From positions 189,344 to 253,343 of the forward strand of contig NZ_KB911591.1 of the NCBI RefSeq assembly GCF_000383615.1: a DNA stretch of 64,000 bases, read 5' to 3'. This stretch comes from Streptomyces canus 299MFChir4.1 (GTDB lineage Bacteria; Actinomycetota; Actinomycetes; Streptomycetales; Streptomycetaceae). Shown piece by piece: positions 41,240 through 49,615 of the stretch. The translations under genes and the position numbers were made by a program. The notes beneath the pieces are model-generated. The model did not search any database. It saw only the letters and a list, made by a program, of their open reading frames with translations, and had not been told where the DNA came from. Within the stretch, counting starts at the first letter, position 1. The number at the start of each line of letters is the position of its first letter.

Positions 41240-42058
41240 TCAGGGCTTGCGGGCGAGGGCGGCCGCGATGAGGTGTTCCCAGACCGTGAGTTGCCGTTCC
41301 CCGCTGTTGTTCCACGGAGTCTCGGTCTGCTCCGGGCGCCACAGGGGTGCGGGGACGATACCGGGGTCGAGGATCTCCAGGCCGTCGAGGAGAGAGGCGA
41401 TCTCGGCGTCGGTGCGCCACCGGCCGCGGCCGAAGGTTTGCTGGAGGACCTTCTCGGCCTCCTGCGTCTCCGGATTGTCGCCGGAGCGGAAGTGGCTGAC
41501 GAAGAAGTGGCTTCCGGAGGGCACGTTCTCCCGCCAGTAGCGGACGATGCCGGCCGGGTCCTCGTCGTCGTTGACGTGGTGGAGGATGGCGCTGAACATC
41601 ACGGCGACGGGCCGGGTGAAGTCGATCAAGCGCATGGTCTCGGGGTGGTTCCGGATGCCTTCGGGGTTGCGGACATCCACCGCGACGACCCGGGTCCGGT
41701 CGTCCTTCTCCAGCAGCGCACGTCCGTGGACCAGGACTTGGGGGTCGATGTCGACGTAGACGACCCGGGCCTCGGGCGTGTGCCGTTGTGCGACCTGGTG
41801 GACGTTGTCCGCGGTCGGCAGGCCGCTGCCCAGGTCGATGAACTGCTGAATGCCCGTGGTCCTCACGATCTCCCCGACCGCGCGGGTCAGCGCCGCGCGG
41901 TTGGCGAAGGCGATGGCCACCGAGCCGGGCAGGTCGCGTTTGAACACGTCGCCGATCTCTCGATCCACGGCGTAGTTGTCCTTGCCGCCCAGCAGGTAGT
42001 CGTAGACGCGGGCGATGCTGGGCTTGGACGGGTCGATGGAAGAGCCTTCGTACGTCAT
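41240..42058 (-). CDS. SAM-dependent methyltransferase, actinobacterial PF04672 family
   Basis: A 272-residue protein of a methyltransferase family abundant in Streptomyces. It has DPSKPSIARVYDYLLGGKDN, the SAM-binding motif GIQQFIDLGSGLPTADNVHQ, the acidic ribose-binding strand VVYVDIDPQVLVHGR and AVMFSAILHHVNDDEDPAGI, ending with the conserved LTVWEHLIAAALARKP. The biological substrate is unknown. The ATG at 42058 or the one at 42067 (GGGG just upstream) may be used. Confidence 0.9.
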   Translation of the reverse strand: MTYEGSSIDPSKPSIARVYDYLLGGKDNYAVDREIGDVFKRDLPGSVAIAFANRAALTRAVGEIVRTTGIQQFIDLGSGLPTADNVHQVAQRHTPEARVVYVDIDPQVLVHGRALLEKDDRTRVVAVDVRNPEGIRNHPETMRLIDFTRPVAVMFSAILHHVNDDEDPAGIVRYWRENVPSGSHFFVSHFRSGDNPETQEAEKVLQQTFGRGRWRTDAEIASLLDGLEILDPGIVPAPLWRPEQTETPWNNSGERQLTVWEHLIAAALARKP

Positions 42059-42426
42059 GTCGATCATTTTCCCCGTAACGTCCCCTGCTGGCCACGGTTT
42101 TGGAATGCCCGGGCGGACTGATCGGGTCGTGGAGGTCCGGGGCGACGTGCCGGCGCGACAGGCCACGGAGGCCAGGGGTGCTGATCACGGTGCCGGTGGG
42201 GTCGCGGGGGAGGAGCAGCGGGGAGAGGGCAGGGACCTTGTTGCCCTTCGCCGACGATCTACCGCCTGCGCGGGCCGAGCACACCTTGTCGTCTCGTGCG
42301 CAGGCACGGAATCCCTCGGTGATCAACGGATTCTACGAGCAATTGTTTCCTGATTGCCGGTGGGGTGATGTTGCCGCTTCGGGGCATCCGGGAGGTAACA
42401 CGTCAGCTCGCACCAGGAGGTACGTC
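42059..42426. other. Intergenic region with a relatively AT-rich promoter segment
   Basis: No gene is seen. The 42320-42360 segment (ttctacgagcaattgtttcc) is unusually AT-rich for this window and may hold the promoter of the small membrane protein that follows. Confidence 0.35.
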
Positions 42427-42582
42427 ATGATCGCGCTCGGCATCATCCTGCTTGTCATCGGTTTCCTCACCGGCATATCGATCCTGTGGACCCTCGGGAT
42501 CATCCTGGCCGTGGTGGGCGCCGTTTTCTGGGTCATGGGATCCATGGGGCACGCGGTCGCCGGCCGACGTCACTATTGGTGA
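42427..42582 (+). CDS. DUF6131 family small membrane protein
   Basis: A 51-residue membrane peptide with two hydrophobic helices (IALGIILLVIGFLTGISILW and LGIILAVVGAVFWVMGSMG) and a short polar tail (GRRHYW). AGGAGG is 6 bp before the ATG. It matches the DUF6131 family as remembered; the function is unknown. A strong hairpin ends transcription 44 bp downstream. Confidence 0.8.
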   Translation: MIALGIILLVIGFLTGISILWTLGIILAVVGAVFWVMGSMGHAVAGRRHYW

Positions 42583-42625
42583 CCGGGCTGTCCTCGCACC
42601 ACGTCCGGCGAAATGCCTGACTTCA

Positions 42626-42660
42626 GGAGGAGGGCCTGCTCACTGAGCGGGCCCTCCTCC
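42626..42660 (+). terminator. Long hairpin terminator
   Basis: GGAGGAGGGCC (42626-42636) pairs with GGCCCTCCTCC (42650-42660). The stem continues inward through a T-G wobble and GCTC/GAGC to a 3-nt loop, giving a 16-bp stem. Confidence 0.85.
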
Positions 42661-42714
42661 CATGGAAGGCCCGGGGCACCAGGCGGTGAGATGCGTGTGT
42701 GGTGCGCGTGTCGC

Positions 42715-42918
42715 CTACTGATAGCAGGGAGGCGCACACTGGACGGTGAAGGTGTTGTTGTGCCCGTCTGCGACGGATGGGGCGACAGGGGTTACTGGGG
42801 CCGCTGGGACCCTGCTGGTCTCCCACGGCATCGGCGCCGCCATGGCAGGTGCGCCGAGGGCGCCCAGCGCGGTCGCTACCAGGAACACCACGGCGATGGC
42901 CCGCTTGTGCACGTTCAT
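42715..42918 (-). CDS. Small secreted peptide
   Basis: A 67-residue protein with a clear Sec signal peptide (KRAIAVVFLVATALGALGAP AMA) and a mature part of about 40 residues. The mature part is Pro/Ala/Val-rich at first (SRVPAAPVTPVAPSVA), then NNTFTVQCAPPCYQ with two Cys that could form a small disulfide loop. GGGGGAAG lies just before the ATG at 42918. It follows another tiny exported peptide gene on the same strand. No family is recognised. Confidence 0.7.
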   Translation of the reverse strand: MNVHKRAIAVVFLVATALGALGAPAMAAPMPWETSRVPAAPVTPVAPSVADGHNNTFTVQCAPPCYQ

Positions 42919-42991
42919 TCTTCCCCCATTGGTCGTCGGTCTATGCTTGCCGGGAGCTGGTTCGTCAGCCGCCCGTCAGACGGCGTTCCCG

Positions 42992-43102
42992 CTAGTGCGC
43001 CCTGATCGTCACGTGCTGCACCGGTGCCGATCCGGCAGCCAGGACGGAGCAGGAGCCGAGCACCAACAGTGCGATCAGCGCGGCCTTGACGGCACGCCCC
43101 AT
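42992..43102 (-). CDS. Very small exported peptide (36 residues)
   Basis: The ATG at 43102, with GGGGGG 6-7 bp upstream, starts MGRAVKAALIALLVLGSC, then SVLAAGSAPVQHVTIRAH and a TAG at 42992. The basic start and hydrophobic core are those of an export signal, and LGSC could act as a lipobox, leaving a mature peptide of about 19 residues. It is 73 bp before the next small secreted peptide gene with the same kind of ribosome site, so both may be expressed together. Confidence 0.55.
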   Translation of the reverse strand: MGRAVKAALIALLVLGSCSVLAAGSAPVQHVTIRAH

Positions 43103-43161
43103 GTGGTTCCCCCCGGTCGTTCAACGATGGCAATGACAGTGCCACGCACCCGCACGGGCCG

Positions 43162-44172
43162 CTATGTTTTCGACCCTCTTCGAAACGTCGTCCCCGTGCC
43201 GGCCAGCAGGTTGAGGGCGAGTGACGTCGCCGTGTGCTCGACGTGCTTCCCGTCTCTCCTGCTGACGACGAGTCCTGCCCCGCGCAGCACGCCTATCTGA
43301 TAGCTCGCGCTGGCCGGTGCGAGTTCGAGGGCCTGTGCCACCTCGGTGGTGGTGCGGGTGGAATGGCCTGCCACGTCGACGAGCACCGCACTCCTGGTCC
43401 GGCCGAGCAGTCGGTCCAGCCGTTCCTCGCCCGCTCGGGCGATCTCGAGCGGCTGCTTCATGACGGGGTAGACGAGGACCGGGTCGAGTTCGGGATCAGC
43501 AAGTGCCGTGGGCCTGCGCCAGCAGAAATACGACGGTACGAGCATCAGCCCCCGCCCTTCCAGCCGCAGTTCCCGGTCGACGGGATAGTCGACGTCCAGA
43601 TACGGCGGGTTCCAGTGCGCGAAGGGGTGCAGGCCCTCCAGGAGGGCGGCGGTGCCTCCGTCGAGGACGGCGCGCGTGCGGACCGAGACGTCGTCGCCCA
43701 CGGCCGAACGTACATGCCGCCAGTAGGGCTCCAGGAGCGCCCGGAACGAGGCCCGCAGCGCGTCGGAGACCAGTTTGAGTGAGGAGGCGGGTGGTTCGTG
43801 GGGGCCGCGCATCCAGCCAGGCACCGGCCGTGTGCCGGCGAATCGCCTCAGTTCCGCGGCCAATCGGTCGCGAGGTGTCGCCCGTAGTTCTTCGAGACCC
43901 GCCTCCAGGCACTCGCCTGTGACGGGAGGCGTGAGGAAGTCGGGGATGTAGCCGGAGGCCGGGATGACGGTGCGCAGGGTGCCCAGGGCGTGTGAGGCCC
44001 GACGGTCCCGCGACAGCCGCTGTCCGGTCTCGCGACGCCAGTGTCCGAACTCCACGAGCCGCTGACGCGTCTGGAGGCGGCAGACCGCGCACATCAACTC
44101 CCATAAAGGATCGGGCTGCTGAGCGATCCGGATGTTCTCAAGATCGCGCCAGCTGAAGTGGATACGTAGCAA
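43162..44172 (-). CDS. DUF5937 / ArsR-type helix-turn-helix regulator
   Basis: A 336-residue transcription regulator of a Streptomyces-type family. A long N-terminal DUF5937 domain (LRIHFSWRDLENIRIAQQPD PLWELM, FLTPPVTGECLEAGLEELRA, LMLVPSYFCWRRPTAL) is followed by a C-terminal ArsR winged helix (RTTTEVAQALELAPASASYQ IGVLRGAGLVVSRRDGKHVE). The TTG at 44172 is chosen because AAGGAG lies 5 bp upstream and the family begins with this motif. It stands next to the small secreted peptides; targets are unknown. Confidence 0.9.
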   Translation of the reverse strand: MLRIHFSWRDLENIRIAQQPDPLWELMCAVCRLQTRQRLVEFGHWRRETGQRLSRDRRASHALGTLRTVIPASGYIPDFLTPPVTGECLEAGLEELRATPRDRLAAELRRFAGTRPVPGWMRGPHEPPASSLKLVSDALRASFRALLEPYWRHVRSAVGDDVSVRTRAVLDGGTAALLEGLHPFAHWNPPYLDVDYPVDRELRLEGRGLMLVPSYFCWRRPTALADPELDPVLVYPVMKQPLEIARAGEERLDRLLGRTRSAVLVDVAGHSTRTTTEVAQALELAPASASYQIGVLRGAGLVVSRRDGKHVEHTATSLALNLLAGTGTTFRRGSKT

Positions 44173-44539
44173 GTGGCTCCTTGAGAGGGACGCTGGACGG
44201 ACGAGTCGGGTAGGGGTGACCGTCGGGCCGGCCCACCGTCACCTGAAGGGACCCCCGGCTTTGCGTGGCCCATGGTGAGCACGTCGGGCCCAACGGCGCG
44301 ACGGATGCGGCCTGTTCGCCGCCGGGCCGAGGCAGCCTACTGAGGGCAGGGATCACCGCGCCGGACGCTGTCGATGTCGTCATAGCCGGCTGTCACGGCG
44401 CTCGGGCAGCCCTTGGGGAATCGTTCGGCTCATTCTGCTCCGTCGGCCGAGTCGGCCCCACAGATCCTGATGGAGTCGGTCCGGCGGGAAAAGCCGATCG
44501 GCAGAAGAGGATGACCTCCTTGTCGATAAACTTTCCTTT
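44173..44539. other. Intergenic region between divergent regulators
   Basis: 367 bp with no recognised gene. The last 30 bp before the LysR gene are AT-rich (gataaactttccttt) and probably form its promoter. Confidence 0.4.
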
Positions 44540-45490
44540 ATGAGTGCTGGTGGCGGATCCGGGGCCAAACGAGAGCCGAGCCTCCACCAACTCCGACTCT
44601 TTCTGGTCCTCGCCCAGGAGCTCCACTTCGGGCGTGCGGCAGCGCGGGTCTACGTCACTCAGCCCGCCTTCAGCCAGCAGATCCGGTCGCTGGAACAGCG
44701 GCTCGGTGTCGTACTCGTCGAGCGCGGCAGCCGGAACGTGCGGCTCACCGCCGTCGGTCAGTCCGTCGCCGAGGAGGCCAGGACGGTGGTCGATGCCATG
44801 GCGCGACTGCGACAGGCGGCCGACCGTCATGCCGGCGCGGCGCGTGGGCTGTTGAGGATCGGCAGCCTCGGGGCCGAGGCAGCCATGCCCTACGCCCAAG
44901 CCATCCTCGCCCTCCTCCGTGGTCGGCACCCCGATCTGGAGATCGAGGTCCGCAACCTGACCTTCGTCGACATGTTCAGCACCCTGCTCAGCGGGGAGGT
45001 CGACGCCGCCTTCCTCCGCGGCCCCCTGCCCGGCGGGATCCAGTCCCTGCACCTGGCGTCCGAGACACGGGTGGTCTGTCTGTCCGCCGACGACCCGCTC
45101 GCCGACCGGGACATGCTCACGCTCGGCCAGCTCGCCGATCGCACGGTCGTCGACATGCCGCCGGAAGTACCCCGCTCGTGGTGGAACCACCTGACGGTCA
45201 ATCCCCGTCCCGACGGCACCAGGGTCCGCTTCGGCCCTGTCGTCAGAGACACCGAGGCCATGGTCCTCGCCGTCACCCAAGGGGGCGCGATCACCTTCCT
45301 GCCCGCCGCCGCCCGCCGCCTGTACCCGCGCGAGGGCATCACCTACGTCGACTGCCCGGAGCTCGGCCTCTCGACGGCCGAACTCGCCTGGCTTCCCGAC
45401 AACCGGGACGAACCCGCTGTATCAGCCCTGCGCGAGGCAGCCCGTCGGACAGTCCGGCAGTCCGGCAGTGCCGACGACGGCGACCTCTGA
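44540..45490 (+). CDS. LysR family transcriptional regulator
   Basis: A 316-residue LysR protein. The N-terminal winged helix spans about residues 15-75 (LHQLRLFLVLAQELHFGRAA, VTQPAFSQQIRSLEQRLGVV LVERG), followed by the periplasmic-binding-protein-like effector domain (LLRIGSLGAEAAMPYAQAIL, HPDLEIEVRNLTF). The ATG at 44540 lacks a ribosome site, so the message may be leaderless. No divergent enzyme gene is present, so its target is not obvious. Confidence 0.92.
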   Translation: MSAGGGSGAKREPSLHQLRLFLVLAQELHFGRAAARVYVTQPAFSQQIRSLEQRLGVVLVERGSRNVRLTAVGQSVAEEARTVVDAMARLRQAADRHAGAARGLLRIGSLGAEAAMPYAQAILALLRGRHPDLEIEVRNLTFVDMFSTLLSGEVDAAFLRGPLPGGIQSLHLASETRVVCLSADDPLADRDMLTLGQLADRTVVDMPPEVPRSWWNHLTVNPRPDGTRVRFGPVVRDTEAMVLAVTQGGAITFLPAAARRLYPREGITYVDCPELGLSTAELAWLPDNRDEPAVSALREAARRTVRQSGSADDGDL

Positions 45491-45593
45491 ACTCTCGTCG
45501 CAGCCGCAGTGGTTGCCACCCCGGAGGGCCTTGGCACCGCTTCACGAAAGGGCAGGGCGCAGAGCGGGAGCCCGCGGTTACGCTCACCGCGTG

Positions 45594-46385
45594 ATGCACC
45601 GGTGGAAAGGCCATGTAAGCCGCCACCCTCTGTGGGGCGCCGTCGAGTTCACGGTCGCCTGGCATGTGGTGTTGGTGCTGTTCGCCAAGGTGATCCTGCC
45701 ACCCCTGGCCCCGTCCTGGTTTCCCGACCTGGGCGCCACCGTGGTCAACGCGGTCTGCTTCGCGGGCGTCTGGGTCGTCCTGTGGCGCTGGGGATGGCTC
45801 CGCGTGAGTGGCGTTACCGCGCTGGGCGGACCGCGGCGCTGGTGGCTGGCTCTGCCGATGCTCCTCGTGGCCTGCTCGTACGCGGCCGCAGGCCTGGAGG
45901 GACGTACGACCCTGCTGGTCAGCAGTCTGATCTCGCTGCTGTGGGTCAGCATCAACGAGGAGATCTACAGTCGCGGCCTCGTACAACAGGTCCTCACCCC
46001 GCTCGGTGCGACACGGGCGGCGATCGGCGTCGGTTTCCTGTTCGGCGTCGGCCACTTGCAGAACTACCTGTTTTTCGGCGCCCCGTTGGACGACACGCTG
46101 TGGCAGATGCTGTCGGCCGGCCTGTTCGGCTTCACCTGCGCGGGGCTGCGGTACGCGATCGGCTCGGTCTGGCCGATGGTCGCCGTCCACGGACTGGATG
46201 ACTTCTTCCAGATCCGTTCACCGGGAGCGGCACCGGACCGGTGGCAGGTGTGCGTGTACGTCTTCCACGCCGGGTACGGGGTGTGGCTGCTGCGCCACTA
46301 CGGCACCGGAGATGCCCTTCGGACGCGGGGCGGTGTTCCTGCGGACCCTGGCGAGCGTCCCGAGCAGGCGGGTGCGCTGGACTGA
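45594..46385 (+). CDS. CPBP family intramembrane metalloprotease
   Basis: A 263-residue membrane protease of the CAAX/bacteriocin-processing (CPBP, Abi) family with about seven helices. The three catalytic motifs are present: EEIYSRG (EExxxR), LFGVGHL (FxxxH) and VHGLDDFF (HxxxD/N). They are expected to bind zinc or activate a glutamate within the membrane. The ATG at 45594, or the GTG directly before it, is the likely start. A perfect 20-bp hairpin follows. The substrate is unknown. Confidence 0.88.
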   Translation: MHRWKGHVSRHPLWGAVEFTVAWHVVLVLFAKVILPPLAPSWFPDLGATVVNAVCFAGVWVVLWRWGWLRVSGVTALGGPRRWWLALPMLLVACSYAAAGLEGRTTLLVSSLISLLWVSINEEIYSRGLVQQVLTPLGATRAAIGVGFLFGVGHLQNYLFFGAPLDDTLWQMLSAGLFGFTCAGLRYAIGSVWPMVAVHGLDDFFQIRSPGAAPDRWQVCVYVFHAGYGVWLLRHYGTGDALRTRGGVPADPGERPEQAGALD

Positions 46386-46408
46386 CGAGCAGCTGCTCGA
46401 CGGCGTGG

Positions 46409-46458
46409 CTGGTCTCGTGTCCTGTTCGGCACAGGGCACGAACAGGACACGAGACCAG
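46409..46458. terminator. Perfect 20-bp inverted repeat
   Basis: The arms 46409-46428 (starting CTGGTCTCGTGTCC) and 46439-46458 are fully complementary over 20 bp, with a 10-nt loop. This is the longest perfect stem in the window and lies 23 bp after the protease stop. Confidence 0.8.
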
Positions 46459-46642
46459 GAGCGGCGTCCCGGCTTTCGCCGGGGAGTGCGGAGGTGGATG
46501 GGGAGCCGGAACAACCCTCGGGTCAGACCGAATCCGTACGCCACGTCCTCAACGCCACTCCGTGCCCGGCCGGTTCATCGGCTCATCGTGCGTGTCGGCA
46601 CGCCGATGTGCCTCCGGCCTGACGATTGCCGCGGCAGCGGAA

Positions 46643-46846
46643 TCAGACGGGGCGGATGTTCTCCGCCTGCGGGCCCTTCTGGCCCTGCGTGACGTCGAAC
46701 TCGACCTTCTGGCCTTCCTGCAGCTCGCGGAAACCCTGGGCGGCGATGTTGGAGTAGTGGGCGAAGACGTCGGGGCCGCCACCCTCCTGCTCAATGAAAC
46801 CGAAGCCCTTTTCGCTGTTGAACCACTTGACAGTGCCCTTGGCCAT
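46643..46846 (-). CDS. Cold-shock protein (CspA family)
   Basis: A 67-residue single cold-shock domain that binds single-stranded RNA and DNA as a chaperone. RNP1 is KGFGFIEQEG and RNP2 is DVFAHYS, with the start MAKGTVKWFNSEKG. AAGGAGA precedes the ATG at 46846. It has no operon partner, as is typical for csp genes. Confidence 0.96.
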   Translation of the reverse strand: MAKGTVKWFNSEKGFGFIEQEGGGPDVFAHYSNIAAQGFRELQEGQKVEFDVTQGQKGPQAENIRPV

Positions 46847-47344
46847 AACCGTCTCCTTCGAGGGAAACCGGGCTCGCACTCTGCGTGCCCGGAGGTGATC
46901 GCCCTGGTCCGGAGAGGCGCTGACACGCAAGAACGCCCGTGACGGCGATCACGGGCGAACAGGACTTCGGAACCACGACTGCTGGATCACGACGCTACAC
47001 CCGGGGAGTGGCCGCCGCTACCGAGAACGCGGTCGAGTCGGTGCCCGGCGTGTCGCCGAACTCCCCCACGTGGGCCTGCTGCTGCTCCTCGGCGATCCGA
47101 GTTTGCCCCCTGGTTTCGGGGCCTGTCCGGGCCCTGCTGGTCGCGTTCGTGGTGCCGGCCGCGTCGCTGACGCACGCGTTCCGGAAAAAGAAGATTCGAC
47201 CGGAAGGGCGATCGTCCGGTCCCGGGCGAGGAACATCAGGGCCGCCGGGGACCCCGTTGCGTACGCGCCGAAGGTTCTGGCAGGTCAGCCGCCAGATGGA
47301 GCCGGATTTCAGGAGCAGACCCGGTGCCTGCCGCACGAGGCGGT
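46847..47344. other. 498-bp stretch without an assigned gene
   Basis: The part next to the cold-shock gene is its leader. Further right the minus strand reads FGAYATGSPAALMFLARDRT IALPVE at about 47180-47270, which looks protein-like but has no start or recognisable family. It may be a relic. Confidence 0.35.
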
Positions 47345-47698
47345 TCAGTAGTACTGAACCAGGCAGAATTCGTGCCCCTCGGGATCGGCCACCACGACGA
47401 CCACACCTTCGTCGTAGTCGTGCCGTTCGCCGGTGAACAGGCCGCCGAGGGCGATCACCTGGGCGATGCCCCGGTCGATGTCGTCGACTGCGACATCGAG
47501 GTGCAGGCGCACCTTCCCACGCTTCGGCTCGGTCACAGGCTGGAAGTTGAGGCGGGGTTGTGGGTCGCCGGAATGGCCGAGATAGACCCAGCCGGGGCGG
47601 GACGGCATGGTCGGGCGCTCCAGCAATGCGCTCCAGAAACCGGCGGTCCTTTCCACGTCGAGGCAGTCGATGGTCACTCCGACCCAGCGGTTCGTCAT
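47345..47698 (-). CDS. VOC family protein
   Basis: A 117-residue glyoxalase-fold protein (WVGVTIDCLDVERTAGFWSA, WVYLGHSGDPQPRLNFQPV, VRLHLDVAVDDIDRGIAQVI, VVVVADPEGHEFCLVQY). The ATG at 47698 has GGAGAG upstream and lies 4 bp after the stop of the valine dehydrogenase gene, so the two are an operon. The substrate is unknown. Confidence 0.9.
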   Translation of the reverse strand: MTNRWVGVTIDCLDVERTAGFWSALLERPTMPSRPGWVYLGHSGDPQPRLNFQPVTEPKRGKVRLHLDVAVDDIDRGIAQVIALGGLFTGERHDYDEGVVVVVADPEGHEFCLVQYY

Positions 47699-47702
47699 GT
47701 CG

Positions 47703-48875
47703 TCAGCTCTCCTGTGTCGTGGGGCGGGATGCGGGTGGCCCGGGATTCCTCGGCCCGGCAGCCGACGGGGCCGCGGGCAGCACGGCAGCGTGAGCCGGGT
47801 GCGCGGCTCCCTGGCGTACGCGTTGCCGGGCGAGGTCCGTAGCCGCGTCGGCGGGGGTGGTCCCACGGGTGCGGGCCCTGTGGAAGACCTGTCGGAGCGT
47901 CGCGGCGATGCCGGAGAGCCGCCCGGTCAGCTGGTCCTCGGATTCCCCGCGCAGTTCGACACCGGTGGCGTGGATGACTCCTCCGGCACTGACGACCACG
48001 TCGGGTGCCCAGAGAATGCCGCGTGCGGCGAGGAGGCGGGCGGTGACGGGTTCGTCGAGCTGGTTGTTGGCCGGGCCGGCGACAGCGGCGCACCGTAGCA
48101 GCGGCACCGTGCGCGCGGTCAGCAGGCCGCCGAGTGCCGCCGGCACGAGGACGTCGACCTCCGCCGTGAGGACGTTGTCCGGATCCACCCAGGTCGCGTC
48201 CACCTCCTCGGCCAGGCTGCGGGCGGCGGGGCTGATGTCCGTCACGACGAGCCGCGCGCCGGCACGGGCCAGGAGTCGGGCCACGTGGGCCCCGACCGCA
48301 CCGAGCCCGATCACCCCGAAGGTCCGGCCGGCGAGCTCCGGTGAGCCGAAGACCTCGTCCGCCACCGCGCCCAGCGCCGACAGGGCCCCGCGCGCGGTGT
48401 GGAAGGAGGAATCGCCGCTGCCGCCGTCGGCCACGGGCCGGCAGCAGACATACGAGGAGCGTTCGCCGATCACGGACATGTCCACCGGGCTGCTTCCCAC
48501 GTCCGGACCCGCGAGGTAGCGGCCCCCGAGCGATTCGATCGCGTCGCCCAGGTCGTGGAGCAACGCCGTCCGCTCCGCGCCGGTGGGCCGAGTCGTGGTG
48601 GGGAGCGCGACGACCGCCTTCGCGCCGCCGTGGTCCAGACCGGCCAACGCGTTCTTCTCGGTCATCGCCGCCGCCAGCCGCAGCGCGTCCGTGATCGCGG
48701 CGGCGGGATCGGGGTAGTGAGCGATCCGGCAGCCGCCGGCGGCAGGACCGAGCGCGGTCGAGTGAACCGCGATGGTGATCGCGAGGCCACTGCGGCGACC
48801 GCGCACGACCTGTACCAGCTCGTGCGCCGGCTCCGGGACGAGGGGGGCCAGGGCTTCCATAAGTACGGCTGTCAT
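47703..48875 (-). CDS. vdh: Valine/leucine dehydrogenase (Glu/Leu/Phe/Val dehydrogenase family)
   Basis: A 390-residue NAD-dependent branched-chain amino-acid dehydrogenase that deaminates valine or leucine to the keto acid. It has the N-terminal catalytic domain (GPAAGGCRIAHYPDPAAAIT, MTEKNALAGLDHGGAKAVVA with two catalytic lysines) and the Rossmann domain (GRTFGVIGLGAVGAHVARLL), then AGPANNQLDEP. The C-terminal 40 residues are Pro/Ala-rich and longer than usual. A divergent Lrp gene and a nested palindrome lie upstream, so regulation by the amino acid is likely. Confidence 0.9.
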   Translation of the reverse strand: MTAVLMEALAPLVPEPAHELVQVVRGRRSGLAITIAVHSTALGPAAGGCRIAHYPDPAAAITDALRLAAAMTEKNALAGLDHGGAKAVVALPTTTRPTGAERTALLHDLGDAIESLGGRYLAGPDVGSSPVDMSVIGERSSYVCCRPVADGGSGDSSFHTARGALSALGAVADEVFGSPELAGRTFGVIGLGAVGAHVARLLARAGARLVVTDISPAARSLAEEVDATWVDPDNVLTAEVDVLVPAALGGLLTARTVPLLRCAAVAGPANNQLDEPVTARLLAARGILWAPDVVVSAGGVIHATGVELRGESEDQLTGRLSGIAATLRQVFHRARTRGTTPADAATDLARQRVRQGAAHPAHAAVLPAAPSAAGPRNPGPPASRPTTQES

Positions 48876-48888
48876 GGCGTGAAGCTAG

Positions 48889-48924
48889 CCGTTCGGACAA
48901 AGGCCATGGCCATCAACCGAACGG
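48889..48924. promoter_or_regulatory. Nested palindromic operator between vdh and lrp
   Basis: CCGTTCGG (48889-48896) and CCGAACGG (48917-48924) are inverted repeats placed symmetrically around the perfect palindrome GGCCATGGCC (48902-48911). All three share the centre 48906.5. This is a likely Lrp-binding site controlling both divergent genes. Confidence 0.7.
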
Positions 48925-48952
48925 TATTCGGCACGGGCGCCATAGTCGCGGC

Positions 48953-49411
48953 ATGGACGAACTTGATTCGGCGATCGTCCGGCATCTGCAGCGCGATGCG
49001 CGGCAGACCAACCGTGACCTCGCCCGCACGCTCGGCATCGCCCCGTCGACCTGCCTGGAACGCATTCGCGCCCTCCGCGCCCGCGGAGTCATCACCGGCT
49101 ACCACGCCGCCGTCGATCCGGCCGCCCTCAACCGCCACGTCCAGGCGCTCATCCACTTCCAGATCCGCCCCCTCAGCCGAGCGGTCATCGAGGCGTTCAA
49201 GACCTATGCGGCCGGTCTGCCCGAGGTCAGCACCGTCTACGTCGTCACCGGCGGGGACGACATGATCGTGCACGTCTCCGCGCCCAGCGTCGACCACCTC
49301 CACGGCTTCCTCATGGACAAGTTCACCGCGCGCCGCGAAGTCGTCGGATTCCGGACCTCTGTGATCTACCAGCACACCGACAAACAGGTGCTTGAACCCC
49401 TCACACCGTGA
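48953..49411 (+). CDS. Lrp/AsnC family transcriptional regulator
   Basis: A 152-residue feast/famine regulator. The N-terminal helix-turn-helix (LDSAIVRHLQRDARQTNRDL, RTLGIAPSTCLERIRALRAR GVI) is followed by a C-terminal RAM ligand domain (ALIHFQIRPLSRAVIEAFKT, EVSTVYVVTGGDDMIVHVSA). It diverges from vdh with 77 bp between starts. Control of branched-chain amino-acid breakdown in response to an amino acid is the natural reading. Confidence 0.94.
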   Translation: MDELDSAIVRHLQRDARQTNRDLARTLGIAPSTCLERIRALRARGVITGYHAAVDPAALNRHVQALIHFQIRPLSRAVIEAFKTYAAGLPEVSTVYVVTGGDDMIVHVSAPSVDHLHGFLMDKFTARREVVGFRTSVIYQHTDKQVLEPLTP

Positions 49412-49615
49412 ACCGCCGGCGGTGAAGCTCAAGGCGATCGCGAAGTGCTCGGCGGCCGACTCGGCGGCCGGCTCGACGGAACGGGGTGGGGCGGGGCCAC
49501 ACCTCATCGCCCCGTGCGCCGCCGCCCCGCACGGCGCCTCCTCCACGCTGCCGCCACCTACACTCCACCGATAGGAGATACTGGAAAGCAGGACGTGGGC
49601 GACCAGAGGTGAGGC

